This document shows positions 43,886 to 55,452 of a stretch of 64,000 nt of DNA, in pieces. Position 1 is the first letter of the stretch; each line of letters opens with the position of its first letter. The position numbers were made by a program, and so were the translations under genes. The notes below the pieces were generated by a model. It was not told where the DNA came from. It searched no databases and worked only from the letters and a program-made list of their open reading frames with translations. Source of the DNA: Yponomeuta sedellus (lineage: Eukaryota > Arthropoda > Insecta > Lepidoptera > Yponomeutidae); NCBI GenBank assembly GCA_934045075.1, contig OW203727.1:12067501-12131500 (forward strand). Direction: 5' to 3'.

Positions 43886-44316
43886 TTATATAATAGATAA
43901 AAAACGCAAGGAAAGTTAAGCGGAGAATGCAAAATTGGCAGTTGCCCTGCCGTTATTGCTTGCTGTTTTGTAATAATTATATGATAAATCGTAATATTAC
44001 GAATGACATGAACACGTTGTGCGACATAATTGTATGACTTTTCATGGTAATTTAATTTCAGGCAAATTAATGTGCAACATTTAAGCAAGTTCGTGTCGTT
44101 GGATTACAAAATGAATTTCTGATAATCTGTTAGTTCTTTATGAAAAGTTTATTATGATTGTGAATACAAAGCGAATTGATTTTTTCTAAGACAACACATT
44201 TTATTTTATTCGTGTAGATCTAAGTTTTATGAAACTGGAAAAACTGTCACTAGACTTGAAGGAAGAAGTTTGTAAGATTGATGATTGTCCAATACAATGT
44301 CGGCAACCTTATGTAT

Positions 44317-44548
44317 TTAAAAACCTATTTAGAGGCTAAAAATTTCACCCATGCCGGGATTCGAACCCGCAACCTCTGGCTATCCGTACCAGCGCTCTAC
44401 CAATTGAGCCAATGGGCGACTCACGGCATCAGTGAAATTTCGAACCTCTTTACAATATTCTCTGTATTACGTACAATTTTTAGCCTCTAAATAGGTTTTT
44501 AAATTTGTTCCTTAGCACGGGTTAGTGCATTAAAAATAAAAATAGTGT
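44317..44548. mobile_element. composite SINE-I insertion with 12-bp TSD
   Basis: Flanked by AACCTTATGTAT at 44305-44316 and 44549-44560. 44317-44474 is full SINE-I in reverse, ending GTATTACGTAC; 44475 onward is the sense 3' part AATTTTTAGCCTCTAAATAG plus the extra tail TTGTTCCTTAGCACGGGTT and AATAGTGT. Confidence 0.85.
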
Positions 44549-44560
44549 AACCTTATGTAT

Positions 44561-46668
44561 GTTATATCGCAAACTCAGTAGTAGATTGGAACAGCGCATC
44601 AAGCTTTAAGTTTTAGTCGCAGAGACACCCGTAAGGTAGCGGACACAGTGTAAGGAAGTAAAGTGTACAATAATTTAGTATTCTATGATGCAACTCCCAT
44701 GTTGACCGTGCAGCCGTGCCACCGCTGCCTCGTTGCATAATACGTAGCGTTCATTTGCCGGATTTAATCAGAGCAAACTTTTTAATCTTGTGTTTTTACT
44801 ATTAGTTGCATAATGATCCTGCATAAAAAGTTCGTCAGCGTCGACGGTTAATGTTATGCAATCTCTACCATTTGAGTGGCTTACAGGACCTACGTTTGCC
44901 ATTAAGTACCTACACACGTAGGGATACATAATTGCACATAGCCTGTTTATATTTTGTGTAGTGCCAGTAATAACAGACTGTGCGTCCCATAGCAGGGCAC
45001 GAGCCTCCTATTTAATCTGTACAAATGAAAACGAGTAAGTATTCTGGAGATGTATAACAAATTCTATTAAGCTTGTGATGTCTCCCGCAAAGTTACTAAT
45101 CTAACAAAGACATCGGACAAGATTTGCCTTTTTAAAGAGAAACACGTTCCGCAGTTATGTAAAAAGTGGTCTCAATACGACACCAAACCGCTTAACTTTT
45201 AAACCGAATACGTGATTCAATTTAGAAGTTGTGTCGCACAGCGCAGCGAGCTTGAAAACTGTCGCTGAAATCCATTCAACTTTTGTTACATATCTCAAAT
45301 ATATCAAAAAGAATGTTTTGCCTAAGCCATCTGCTAGGTAAACTCGTTGCATTTTCAGTGGGTAAAGCAGCCTGGAAAATACGCCTTGTATTCTTGAATG
45401 TAAGTACTGAGAAAAGTTTCAGGTGGGTGGAGATTATGTTTCAAATGGAAGCCATAAAAATGATAGTCGGTGCGGCATATTGAAAGTTCTATTGTAAGTT
45501 GGCGCTGTATAAAATTTAATAAGCCATTATAGCTATCTGGACAAGCGGGGACTTGTGATTTATAGCAATACGCGAACATTAAAAACGCATTACGAAAACA
45601 TGACTTCGGCCGGAAAATTTTAACACGAAATACTTACGCTGTGGGGGAGTTCTTTGTTGCTAAAAGTAAGCATTTAATTTTAACTTAGGCCCGACAGATG
45701 CACGCGTTTAGGATATTTAAATGGATTGTCATGAATTTTGTAAACACTTGTCAAGGTATCTTGGTTGGGGTGCGTTGAATTTCATCACAGTAATCCGATT
45801 GCAGTATCTCTATTCAGGTTCAATTTCGAAAATTATTTTTTGTGTTAGGGTACTCCGAGCCGCAGTTATATCGGCAGACTTATTACTTTCCGTTTCTACC
45901 CTGTAAGCCGCATAGTCCATTATGGGGGCATCTGAGTCAGATTTGTTGTTGGGGCAATCTCGGGACATTTATTAGGTAAAACCGCGATCGATCAAAGTCT
46001 TTCTGGTTCATTAATCTTGCTCATCAGCCCGACAAGGCGATGCTGTATTTTTCACCGGATATCTTATTTTCTCTTAACAATACCTTGTTAATCTATGTCT
46101 GTCCACAAGGCAAATGTTTTCGATGTCTCGCGTGGCAATTAGCAAATGTTGTTGTTTTGATGGTTTCTTGAGAATGTTTAATTTGTTTCTCATCGGATAC
46201 TTGTGTTCGCTGAGGTAGATTGTTGTCATTGTATTCACAAAACAGAAATTTTAACTTACTTATTAATGGTTCTGTCTAAAATGAGTTAATCTTAAAATAA
46301 ACAAATGTGTTTGTGTTTTTCAACAACTTTTGTTCCGCAATTTTTTAAGAATTTTTACAAAGTAGAAAAATCTTACAAAGAATTAAAGAGTTGTTAATTA
46401 CAAACTCAAATTGACGTATTTTAGGTGCTTCAGGTAACCCTGGGGGTAATCAGGGTTACTAGGTATAGTAGTATAGAATACATGACACTCTCATACAAGA
46501 TATAAACTAATTAAATCCTTTCGCCACGATGGCAAACACAGTCTTGAAGCCTGTTTTATCGAGACGCTATGGGGATGTATGAGCAGTTGACGAACCGGTA
46601 TCTCGGCCAGGATGCCGCAAGTCTCGATATTGCCGTATTGCTAGGGCATCCAGGGTAGCGTGTCATGA
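44561..46668. other. long gap; scattered regulatory-like motifs
   Basis: GATCGATCAAAG at about 45988 resembles a TCF site. No coding exon was recognised; the frames at 45155-45579 overlap on both strands without domains. Confidence 0.3.
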
Positions 46669-46865
46669 AACTACAATTCGTAGCCATTGGCCGGGATTCG
46701 AACCTAGGACCTCCCGAATGTGAGACAGCATTCTACTTCTAAAATGATTCAATAAAGACTTTGGCCTATGCATCTGCGTAGTGAGATTCATCCAGTGTCC
46801 AATGGCACCTTCACTCACACTAAATGGGTGAAGGGACCACTCGGACGCTGCGGTACCTGGTATAT
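46669..46865. repeat. tRNA-like SINE scrap plus a repeated 120-bp unit
   Basis: The minus strand at 46680-46740 has GTCTCACATTCGGGAGGTCC and the B box GGTTCGAATCC. 46742-46862 (TTTGGCCTATGCATCTGCG ... GGACGCTGCGGTACCTG) is repeated at 47583-47703. Confidence 0.55.
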
Positions 46866-47582
46866 TGATGCAATATTATGTAAGTCAATAAATAAATTAT
46901 TATTGACACGGGCCTTGTAAGAGACCTTTAATATGCGGAGCTGATTACCAACCTTCACCAGTCGGAGAGTCATCATAAGTAGAAAAAGAACAGCCGTTTG
47001 TAATATCCATAATTTTTAGGGTTGTGCACACGAAGGGTGGCGAACGGGACTCTATTACTCTGCCGCTCTCTGTCCGTCCGACTTTTAAAGGGATTACTTA
47101 ACAAATAATTAAATAAAAGAAGTAAGGTGGAACTGAACATAACAAAGATGTTCTTTCGCCGTTTTTTGTTTATGCTCTATCGTAAAAACGTGAATATGTA
47201 CAGTCGAAGTTGGCGTGATTGTAAGTATTATTATATATTATTCTAACGACAAATAATAAACTTGTCCTTATCCATTGACTTGGCGCGAGCCGCCTTTAGA
47301 CACCTACCTCGGCGAGGAATGTGGCCCGAACGTGCTATTTAAAGTATGCTGCATATTAAAATCCCTCGACCATCATATTACGGGAACGTGGATTAAAATG
47401 ACCTATTGATTTATCCTTCTAGGTACCGAACAGCAGTCCCACCGTTTATCAATAAAATTCCTTTGTAGAGTTCACGCGGACTAAGTAATTGTGTTATTGG
47501 CTATCCTTGTACTACTGCGTTGCTAGAAAGATCTTTTTGTTAGATAACAGAAAACTATTGCAGAGGTCGCAGTTACGGAAGA
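46866..47582. other. gap, nothing recognised
   Basis: A CG-richer repeat-free patch lies at 47270-47480. No gene was seen. Confidence 0.3.
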
Positions 47583-47703
47583 AAAAAAACTTTGGCTTCT
47601 GCATCTACGTAATGAGATTATTTATACAGCGTCCAGTGGCATCTTCACTCACACTTGATAGGTGAAAGGAACACTCTGACGCTACAGTGCCTGTCATAAT
47701 GTT
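47583..47703. repeat. second copy of the 120-bp unit
   Basis: TTTGGCTTCTGCATCTACG through CACTCACACTTGATAGGTGA to ACGCTACAGTGCCTG parallels 46742-46862. Confidence 0.6.
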
Positions 47704-47767
47704 TTAGATAGAGTAGGCTTATCGAGCACCTATAACATCCTAACCATTTAGTCGGTCTAGCCCACTT

Positions 47768-48035
47768 CTTCTTCTTCTTCTTCAGGCTATATTAGTCCAC
47801 TGCTGGACATAGCCCTCCCCTAATGAGCGCCATAGCGCAAGGTTGTGCCATGCCCACGCTAGGCATGCGGGTTGGGGATCGCAGTTTGGTGGAAATGTAC
47901 TGTAGAGGGCGCTGCTGCCCACCCCCCGGTTTATGTCCCTTAGTCGCCTTTTACGACACAGCCCACAAGAAAGACAAATCAATACGTGCGGAGTTAACCA
48001 AGCAGCAGGGCTCCTCACGATGTTGTCCTTCAAAG
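47768..48035 (-). repeat. SINE with LINE-like GAA tail, chimeric 5' end
   Basis: The minus strand starts with GACAACATCGTGAGGAGCCC (the module at 3513-3585), then GTCGTAAAAGGCGACTAAGG, CAGCAGTGGACTAATATAGC and a CTGAAGAAGAAGAAG tail. It encodes an EGYVQQWT-like LINE ending in passing. Confidence 0.7.
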
Positions 48036-48087
48036 TTAGCGTAAGTTACGTAGTTTTGTGCACCGAAGAGATGGTACAATAATAAAT

Positions 48088-48219
48088 ATATACATACATA
48101 ACCTCACGCCTGTATCCCAGAGAGGTAGGCAGAGAACAGGGACTGCCACTTGCCACGATCCTGACAGATCACATTCGCTTCATCAACGTTCATAAGTCGT
48201 TGCATGCACGCGCGCCGTT
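48088..48219 (-). mobile_element. 132-bp LINE 3' insertion with 16-bp TSD
   Basis: Flanked by TGGTACAATAATAAAT at 48072-48087 and 48220-48235. The minus strand reads GTGCATGCAACGACTTATGA ... CTCTGGGATACAGGCGTGAG and ends GTTATGTATGTATA. The tail has only about three TATG units, against 61 and 76 in the long copies. Confidence 0.9.
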
Positions 48220-48235
48220 TGGTACAATAATAAAT

Positions 48236-48350
48236 GTACCTTTTAATCATTAGGACGCTTACATATACACATGCATAAGCTCAAGCCTACATTTCGGAGC
48301 GGTAGGCAGAGACCCAGGGCAATCCTTTTTTGCTTCATCAACTTAATTTG
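48236..48350 (-). mobile_element. diverged LINE 3' scrap
   Basis: The minus strand reads GATGAAGCAAAAAAGGATTG, GGGTCTCTGCCTACCGCTC and GGCTTGAGCTTATGCATGTG, an older relative of the preceding insertion. Confidence 0.6.
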
Positions 48351-48797
48351 GTTAGGATTAAGTCAATTTAAACCTGGTTAGACTCTTCCGGCATGTAAAT
48401 GTTAAATGTTAAACATAAAGTAAGTGAATCCCAAGTAAAGTTAATAATGAGTGCTTACAAAAGTCTTACTTCGAAAAAGCCAACGTTTATTTAATTAATA
48501 TAAGTATGAAACATGTGGCACAAAATCATACTTGGACCGTTCCTCAGATCAGCAATATCCAAACTATCGATTGCGAACTTCCGCTAGAGTTCGAGTCAGG
48601 GCGGAAAGTGCCGCTCAGTTAGATCACAAGCTGAGATATTAAAATTTGTCTGTAGGGGGTGGTATCCATAATAATATGAGAAAGAGGTCATGAGTCCGAT
48701 TCCCACTGGAGGACTACGGTAGAAGGGACCACATACTGGGTGTGGTTTCATGTGTTAATGATGTCCTTGCCTGGTTATCAGGCTCAAAGTATTAGAA
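48351..48797. other. gap; old SINE-like scrap
   Basis: GATGTCCTTGCCTGGTTATC at about 48760 is also found at 53728 (GACGTCCTTGTCTGGTTACC). Nothing else recognised. Confidence 0.3.
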
Positions 48798-49950
48798 TAA
48801 AGTAATAGAACTAACTAGACATACAACCAAACTGCTAACTGTTGGCATTGAACTTAGTTACATTTTTCTGCATTAATGTTTCTGTCCGTTCATGAATGTT
48901 TTCCCGATTGTTTTTTTTGCGTATTTTTCTATTTATATTTTTCTATCTTCATAATAAACAAACATTAATCCTACGAAGTTTGCGAAAAATTTGGATGCTT
49001 GTTACTCAATCACGCAATAACGACTGAACGGAGTTACATGAAACTTAGCAAACAGTTTAACTAAGCTCTGAATTGGGACATAAAACATTTGATATCCCTG
49101 TAATGCGTTCCTGTGACATAGTATTTTATTGTTACCGTACCCTTTTTCAAGCCAAACTCTAAGATATTTATTTATCGCGTTCTCCTGGTAACAAGAATCG
49201 TATAAACGGATTCTGTGGCGATATTAAGTTTGCCGGGACTAATACAGCGTTTCTAAACCATTTTTGTCCACGGACCCCTTGTAAAATCAAACCTAATTTT
49301 AAGAACCTCTTAAATAAAAGAAGCAGCTATAAATTACCGACCATTTACGAGTGTTTTAGTAGAAAAAATTACAATAAAATATATTTTTTCATATCCTCTA
49401 TTAGGTTATGTGCGTTGTGAAGGTTGGTGCTACTTTTTTGCAAGAAAATTAATGATATTACTACTGAGTTGTAAACTCAAATCGGATTCCACTTGTTATT
49501 GTTTCTGTATTTGTTTAGTGTACACCAGAGCAGAGAATGCCTTTTCACAGAGGTATGTGGTTGAGAACGCGATAAATAAATATCTTAGAGTTTGGCTTGA
49601 AAAAGGGTACGGTAACAATAAAATACTATATCACAGGAACGCATTACAGGGATATCAAATGTTTTATGTCCCAATTCAGAGCTTAGTTAAACTGTTTGCT
49701 AAGTTTCATGTAACTCCGTTCAGTCGTTATTGCGTGATTGAGTAACAAGCATCCAAATTTTTCACAAACTTCGTAGGATTAATGTTTGTTTATTGTGAAG
49801 ATAGAAAAATATAAATAGAAAAATACGCAAAAAAAAACAATCGGGAAAACATTCATGAACGGACAGAAACATTAATGCAGAAAAATGTAACTAAGTTCAA
49901 TGCCAACAGTTAGCAGTTTGGTTGTATGTCTAGTTAGTTCTATTACTTTA
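48798..49950. mobile_element. 1.15-kb foldback with 387-bp near-identical arms
   Basis: 48798-49184 is the reverse complement of 49563-49950, with very few differences seen over the whole arm. The loop is 378 bases (49185-49562). The arms contain LINE-like 3' sequence (GTTTCATGTAACTCCGTTCA, ACAAACTTCGTAGGATTAAT) shared with 32230-32465 and 56310-56695. The frame at 49410-49745 starts in the loop and runs into the arm with no recognisable domain. No convincing TSD was found. Confidence 0.85.
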
Positions 49951-49995
49951 ATGTCTAGTTAGTTCTATTACTTTAATGTCTAGTTAGTTCTATTA
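49927..49995. repeat. 25-bp tandem repeat, 2.8 copies
   Basis: TGTCTAGTTAGTTCTATTAC-TTTAA recurs at 49927, 49952 and 49977 with a period of 25. It starts at the outer end of the foldback's right arm; the left arm has a single copy. Confidence 0.9.
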
Positions 49996-50221
49996 GTATA
50001 TAGTTACTATAAAACATTATTGGATGTTCGCAAGGAGACTTTGAAACTTGGTGAGCTACTGCAATGGTTAACCGTGCAATGTTCTTTTGACAGCGGCATA
50101 ACCTGAGCTTTCCTATTCCGCGTCACTTTAGATGTAACATGTTTAGGAGGTTGCGAAAATATCGATGGTAAATACGGAATGAATCCAGAATTCCAATAAA
50201 AAAAAGTATCGTCTTTAGCGT

Positions 50222-50296
50222 CATAGCATAAACTCATACCGTATCCCAGAGGGGTTGGCAAGGACCAGGGTGTGCCACTTGCCACGATCCTGGAAA
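50222..50296 (-). mobile_element. LINE 3' scrap
   Basis: The minus strand reads CCAGGATCGTGGCAAGTGG, CTGGTCCTTGCCAACCCCTC and GGGATACGGTATGAGTTTAT, as in 28350-28420. Confidence 0.65.
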
Positions 50297-51932
50297 ACCT
50301 CTTTACATTCTGTTATAGAATAATAATTCTAGAATATACCTCGGGCCCTAAAGTAGGCCTGTACCTGATACTAGTTCCTGCTCTGTATAAAGCTTTTCTT
50401 CACTATTTTGAAAAGTTTTCAAAATTAAGTGTCATATTAGTTCCGATATTTCTATTACACGAATATATCCAAGTCTATCCGAAAGAACCCGAGGTATATT
50501 CTAAAAGCTAATAGACCAGCTTTATTTACACAAAACACAACTCCGCAATCCGATAGATAAATTGAACAAAATTTTGGGCAGTTGGGATGACATGGGATAA
50601 AAAGTCAAAGCATTTTTTTTAAATTTGAGTGGCAGAATTCTAAGTCAGGCGTCCTGCCAATAACATCCGAAATAAGTCCAGGTGAAGTAAACGCCGTTTG
50701 GTACAGTTATTTGGCAGGTAGGCATCATAATTATCTATCTAGCTAACAAGCCAGCGTTATCTAAGTATTTATGTATTTCTGCTAGGTTTAGAGTGATTTT
50801 GGGACATCTTAATCTTTCCTAGAAGACATTTGTTGACGTACTTTATTAGGGTTAGGCAATCGTCGTCAATGACAAAAGACATCAAAAGATAATCAAACGA
50901 CCATCCGTCCCAGATCAGATGGTAACTGTTTCACTGAAATGTAAAACGATTCTGTCACTCCAACACTAAGGGCCGATCCGGAGCTTACTAGCGCGCCGTC
51001 AATGAAATACTTTTGTATCTCACTATACGTATATTCTTTTACATTACAATTTGGCAAAAGTTAACACAAAAAATCTCAATAATGGTAATAGCTATTATTA
51101 GAACCTACACTTTAGGATTTAGGGCCAATAACCTATTTGATTTCCGCTGAGACACGCTTTTTGTCAAAAATACTTTGAAATCATAGGTTCTAAATTAGCT
51201 ATCAAAATAGGTAAAATATTTTAAAAAAAAACTGGTAAAAAGTAAATAAACTGTTTTCGTGTTGTAGAGTTTATTTTTTTTTCCTGTTTTCTATGCTTTC
51301 TGTGTAAATTTTTTTGTAATGGTTTTGTGTATGTGTTTTTTGTTTTGTTTCGAGTATTGTGTCGTCAAATAAATACATTTCTTTCTTTCTATCACCAATG
51401 TTATGATTAATAATAACTTTTTGGATATCGTATAAAAAATATATGTTTTATCTCCATACTTACGGGTAATCCGGTATCGCAGAGCAGTTTGCGAGTAAAT
51501 GCCGTGTTAGTTTAACAAGCTTCATTTGCTACAAGTACTAATTAACACTAAAATAAAATGCGTCCTAAGTCTGCAGTGTTTAGTGTTCAGTTTAGTTCAA
51601 TGCCTAGTTTTGGAACCACAATCTGGGTTTTACTGTGCTTGTATTGTTTCCTTAGGAAACATTGAGTTTTTAAGTTAAACGGTAAAAGGTATTCTAGTCT
51701 GGGCTCAGCCCCGGTAGCCTGGTCATAGGTCCTAGTCCTCCTAAATCCCACGCTAGAGAAAACTCGTGTTATCCCGCTCTCATCGGCTATGTGAGCGCAG
51801 TATGGGGCGATTTTACGAGTATACGAGTTTAGTGTACACCAGAGTAAGAGAAGGACGAAAAATTTTAGCAATATGAAACGCGCTCAGCCATGTCACTAGA
51901 CTTTAAAATAAACACTAGCGGCGCTGGTTTCC
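50297..51932. other. long gap, nothing recognised
   Basis: No coding exon was recognised; the minus frame at 51587-51871 has no known domain. AT-rich except around 51680-51800. Confidence 0.3.
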
Positions 51933-52028
51933 AGCGTGTCCTCCAAATGGTGTATCATTTGTTATTAAAATGATGTGAAATGAAAAAAAATAATTGTTAC
52001 AAATGATACGCCGTTTTGAGGACACGCT
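51933..52028. mobile_element. 96-bp MITE with about 33-bp TIRs
   Basis: AGCGTGTCCTCCAAATGG and TATCATTTGTTA at the left pair with TTACAAATGATACGCC and GAGGACACGCT at the right, with a few mismatches. Confidence 0.65.
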
Positions 52029-52499
52029 ACACAATAGTTATTGTCACTATTTAGGACAATGCCCATTGCATTGCAGTACCTTCTGTTAACGTCGACGCGA
52101 TCCACAACAGTGTGGCCACGGTCAGGAAGAAAGTAGCGGAAAGGATTTACAAAGGTAATAGTGGAAGCAAGTTAGTGAACGCCAAATACGTTTGTAGGTA
52201 TTACTTTTGCGGCTTCGTTCCCACACGGGGTGTGCTAAGTCCAATACAGAATGTTCCAAGTTCCGCTTTCAGGTGCTTTCCACGAGCGAGCGAGTTATTT
52301 GGTCACTTCAGTAAAGAAACTTCGAGTGCGGCCTGAGGTACGTGGCAGACGGGCAAAATTTTATCGCGCGATTGTTGCAGATATCCAAGACGACAGTACT
52401 TGGTAAATTTAATAGTTTTAGGTCAATGGAAAGTACCATATGAATATTGATCCCTTGAGTCTTGATTTTGCGGCAGATCTTTTTTTTGCGGCATTTCGT

Positions 52500-52605
52500 T
52501 ATCAACCCTTGTATGTCCCCACTGCTGGGGCACGGATCTCTTCCTACATCGCAGGAAGGCTAGGCCACACTCCACCACGGGGGCGAAGTCCGGGTTAGTG
52601 GAGGC
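52500..52605 (+). repeat. SINE-B 5' part
   Basis: ATCAACCCTTGTATGTCCCC to GTCCGGGTTAGTGGAGGC, truncated at the same point as the copy at 8834-8946. Confidence 0.7.
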
Positions 52606-52689
52606 ATTGCGGCATTTACTTCACTTTTTTCCCAGTTGGCGTAATTTTTGTTGCTAAAAGTTTGATTTTTTTACAACTTCAAGGGACTA

Positions 52690-52785
52690 AATAAATGAAT
52701 GAAAAATTCTTTATTGCACTAAAAATATAATTTGTACAAAGGCGAGCTTAATACTAGATAGTATTTTCTTCCAGCTAACCCACAG
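52690..52785 (-). mobile_element. LINE 3' end (CAATAAAG type)
   Basis: The minus strand reads GGTTAGCTGGAAGAAAATAC, TTAAGCTCGCCTTTGTAC and ends TGCAATAAAGAATTTTTC, then an ATTCATT tail. Confidence 0.6.
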
Positions 52786-52904
52786 TGATGCGGACAAAGG
52801 AATTGGTAGCGCCAGTAAACAATATAATATAGGAATGATTTATTACAACTGTAGCCCAGTTTTAGTTTCAACTCGATAGCTCTACACGACGAACAACAGG
52901 TGAT

Positions 52905-52960
52905 CCTATAAGGGTTCCATTTTTCCTTTTATGGTACGGAACCTTCAAAACGACGGTCTG
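52905..52960. repeat. fragment of the GGGTTCCGTA repeat
   Basis: ATCCTATAAGGGTTCCATTT and TTTTATGGTACGGAACC match the first 60 bases of 15405-15930 in reverse. Confidence 0.55.
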
Positions 52961-53424
52961 TAGAGCGGCCAAAAGTCTGGTATTTGGTGTAGAGGTAGAT
53001 TAGATAGTCCTTCTCAGTTCGAGACTCTCGTTAGCACATCAAACTTTACAATATAGTTGCAAAATCACCCATATCGAAACCGAATACAGTGCAATAAATG
53101 TGTCGTTGACTGTGCTCAATCAAACAGAGGCCTTGGCGTCCATTACGTACGATTTAAACAGTGCCTGAGAGTTTGATACTTTTTTGAGTGACTAAAAAGT
53201 TCATTCTGAGAGCGGCAGGCCCTACTTCATGTAGGACAGATAAAGGAAGAGCCCGAAGTCGGGTCCGTATGAATTTCGTGCCTCCTGGCTCTCTTGTCCG
53301 CCATTTCCAAGCATCGTCCTTCATCGCAGGTCTTGCTGCCCTGCCCAACTTCCTCTCTTCATGCGTCACGATCCACGGTGACTGTGCTATTGACGTATGT
53401 ATGACAATGACTTGTAGTACTGAG
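52961..53424. other. gap, no gene recognised
   Basis: 53188-53400 is mixed composition with open frames on both strands, none with a recognisable domain. Confidence 0.3.
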
Positions 53425-53663
53425 AACAGATCTTCCCTCAAAGAGAGAGAGGATGGGCTTAACCACAGCGCGTGCACATCGCAAATTGGCATTTTCAAGA
53501 GTTGAGACATGTAAGCACCTTATGCACTTAGGTTTCCTCACGATTGCTACTACAAATTCATAAATGTTCGTAACTTCGAAAACAAAGTTAATGCTTGTAT
53601 ATCTGGTACACGCGCCGGGGTTTGAACACATGACCTCTTGAATTTGAGGCGAGCGTTTTTGCC
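53425..53663 (-). repeat. tRNA-like SINE, minus orientation
   Basis: The minus strand has GAGGTCATGTGTTCAAACCC (B box-like), CGTGAGGAAACCTAAGTGC and CTCTCTTTGAGGGAAGATCT. Related to 27145-27416. Confidence 0.6.
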
Positions 53664-55349
53664 TTGTTCTTCTTATTATTATCTCTTTTGACAAATGGCC
53701 TGAGTCTGTATAAGGTTCCATGTTTATGACGTCCTTGTCTGGTTACCATAATACAGGTTATGCTATTATGTGGAAGTTATTTATTATTATTTATTTCAAC
53801 ATTGGTGTATATTCCATTTACTTAACCTTAGACGAGTAACCGTAATCTCTATCTTATATTTTTATCCTTTCCAGTGCTGTGATTATGTAACTCTTTACCC
53901 GCGCAAAAGCGGAATATCTACCGAATTTTGTGTACAATCATTCGTCTCAATATCACTGTCACGTCTCAGATATCTACTGAAATGCGATATTCACTATATA
54001 TGATACATTTTACACCGCACACATCATACGGCAAAGCTAACTAAACATTCCGTACATGTATACCTACGTTGAAAGATACATAATAACGCGCTGGAATAAA
54101 AACGCTTTTATTTGCAAAGCTCTATGAAGCAACTTTAGCCGTGGTCTCACTGACGACAAAAAGTGGCTCGTCTGCGGCAGAAGCAAGTTTTATAGAGCCA
54201 GCAGACAGCTCCACCGTAGTAGCCCGACGTGACTTTTTTTAAAAATAGTATCTATTCCTCGTTTTTCCACAGACTATTCTTTATTCAGCTGATCTCTTAG
54301 CGCTCAAGCTAATCAGGATTACTTTATGTTAAGCAAGTGACCCTCCTCTGATGCTCGTGAATTCATTCAGCTACTCGGAATAGTCAAATGCACATTGGTT
54401 GGAATTCATTAAAACGGATTGGAGTCCATTGTACCGCGTGTTTCACTGGGAAAGTTTACGTAAACTATTTCCTTTAACGGCAATTTGCTTACAAACGGAA
54501 CATGGATTCTTGGGGTTTTGCTAACGAACAATGATATTGTGTCATCACCCCATATATTATAAGCAACATGGCTCTGTGGGCGCCGCTGGCACGTTACGAC
54601 TTCTAATGGAAGTATAATTAAAACAAGTTTGATTTACTTGCGATGTTATTAAAGAAGTTGGAAATCCATAACTCTTTAGCGGGGTACGCTATGATTCGAA
54701 AATCTTTGGTTAAGACTTGGAAGCCAAATTATAATATGATTTGTTTAGAACAGTGGTGGGATCTTAGAAGATTTAACTTAATTATTAAACAGAAATTGGT
54801 TTAAAATTCTTAAACATTAGGACATTTTTATGACCACAAAGTATAAATATTCATAGAATAGCCGTATTTCGAGCTGCGAAGTAGACAATTCCGCCAGGTT
54901 ATACGCTATGTAGGACACTGTACAACGTAGTGTGTATTTTTTAATTGTTTTATTTCATATATTTAGAACACCCAGAAAAAAAGCGCACATAACACGGTAA
55001 TTTCTTACACATAGGCACTTTTTACTTAAAAAAATTATAAAAATAAGCAGCTAATGTACTGCAAGCAATATTTGTTCAGCAAATATTTAAAGGTGACGAA
55101 ATAACCGAATATTAATGTTATTTCTGAATACTAATTGTCTGAGTTGAAACTGACCCTTACACCATTATAAGGTGACTGTTATACCCAAAATAATACAGTT
55201 TCACATTTTATTATTAAAATTAAACTCAAATTTGCAATTTGGAATGCGGAATGTCCTAAATATTTCATAATCCTGAAGTTTCTTATTGAACATCAGTACA
55301 GTGACAGTTATTTGACGTATGTTTGATAAATAAATCATTGTTATCAAGA
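53664..55349. other. long gap; possible regulatory patch 54130-54600
   Basis: 54130-54600 is repeat-free and contains the perfect 14-bp palindrome AGTTTACGTAAACT (54453-54466), a GGATTA core at about 54317 and other motif-like runs. No coding exon was seen. Confidence 0.3.
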
Positions 55350-55452
55350 AGAGAATGGTCTTAATTACCACGCGTGCCCAAGCGCTGAGGTATTTGAACA
55401 CCTCTGACATACATACTCCACCACAGGGGCCAAGTCCGGGTTGGTGAAGGAT
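55350..55452. repeat. chimera of two SINE scraps
   Basis: 55350-55410 (CTTAATTACCACGCGTGCCC) is part of the SINE type at 27145-27416. It runs directly into SINE-B sequence ACTCCACCACAGGGGCCAAG at 55412-55452. Confidence 0.6.

Noticed and set aside
49410..49745. 111-codon protein in the foldback
   Set aside because: Starts in the loop and continues into LINE-like repeat arm; no domain.
53154..53721. Overlapping frames of 105-120 codons
   Set aside because: Open on both strands, no recognisable family, and they run into SINE sequence.
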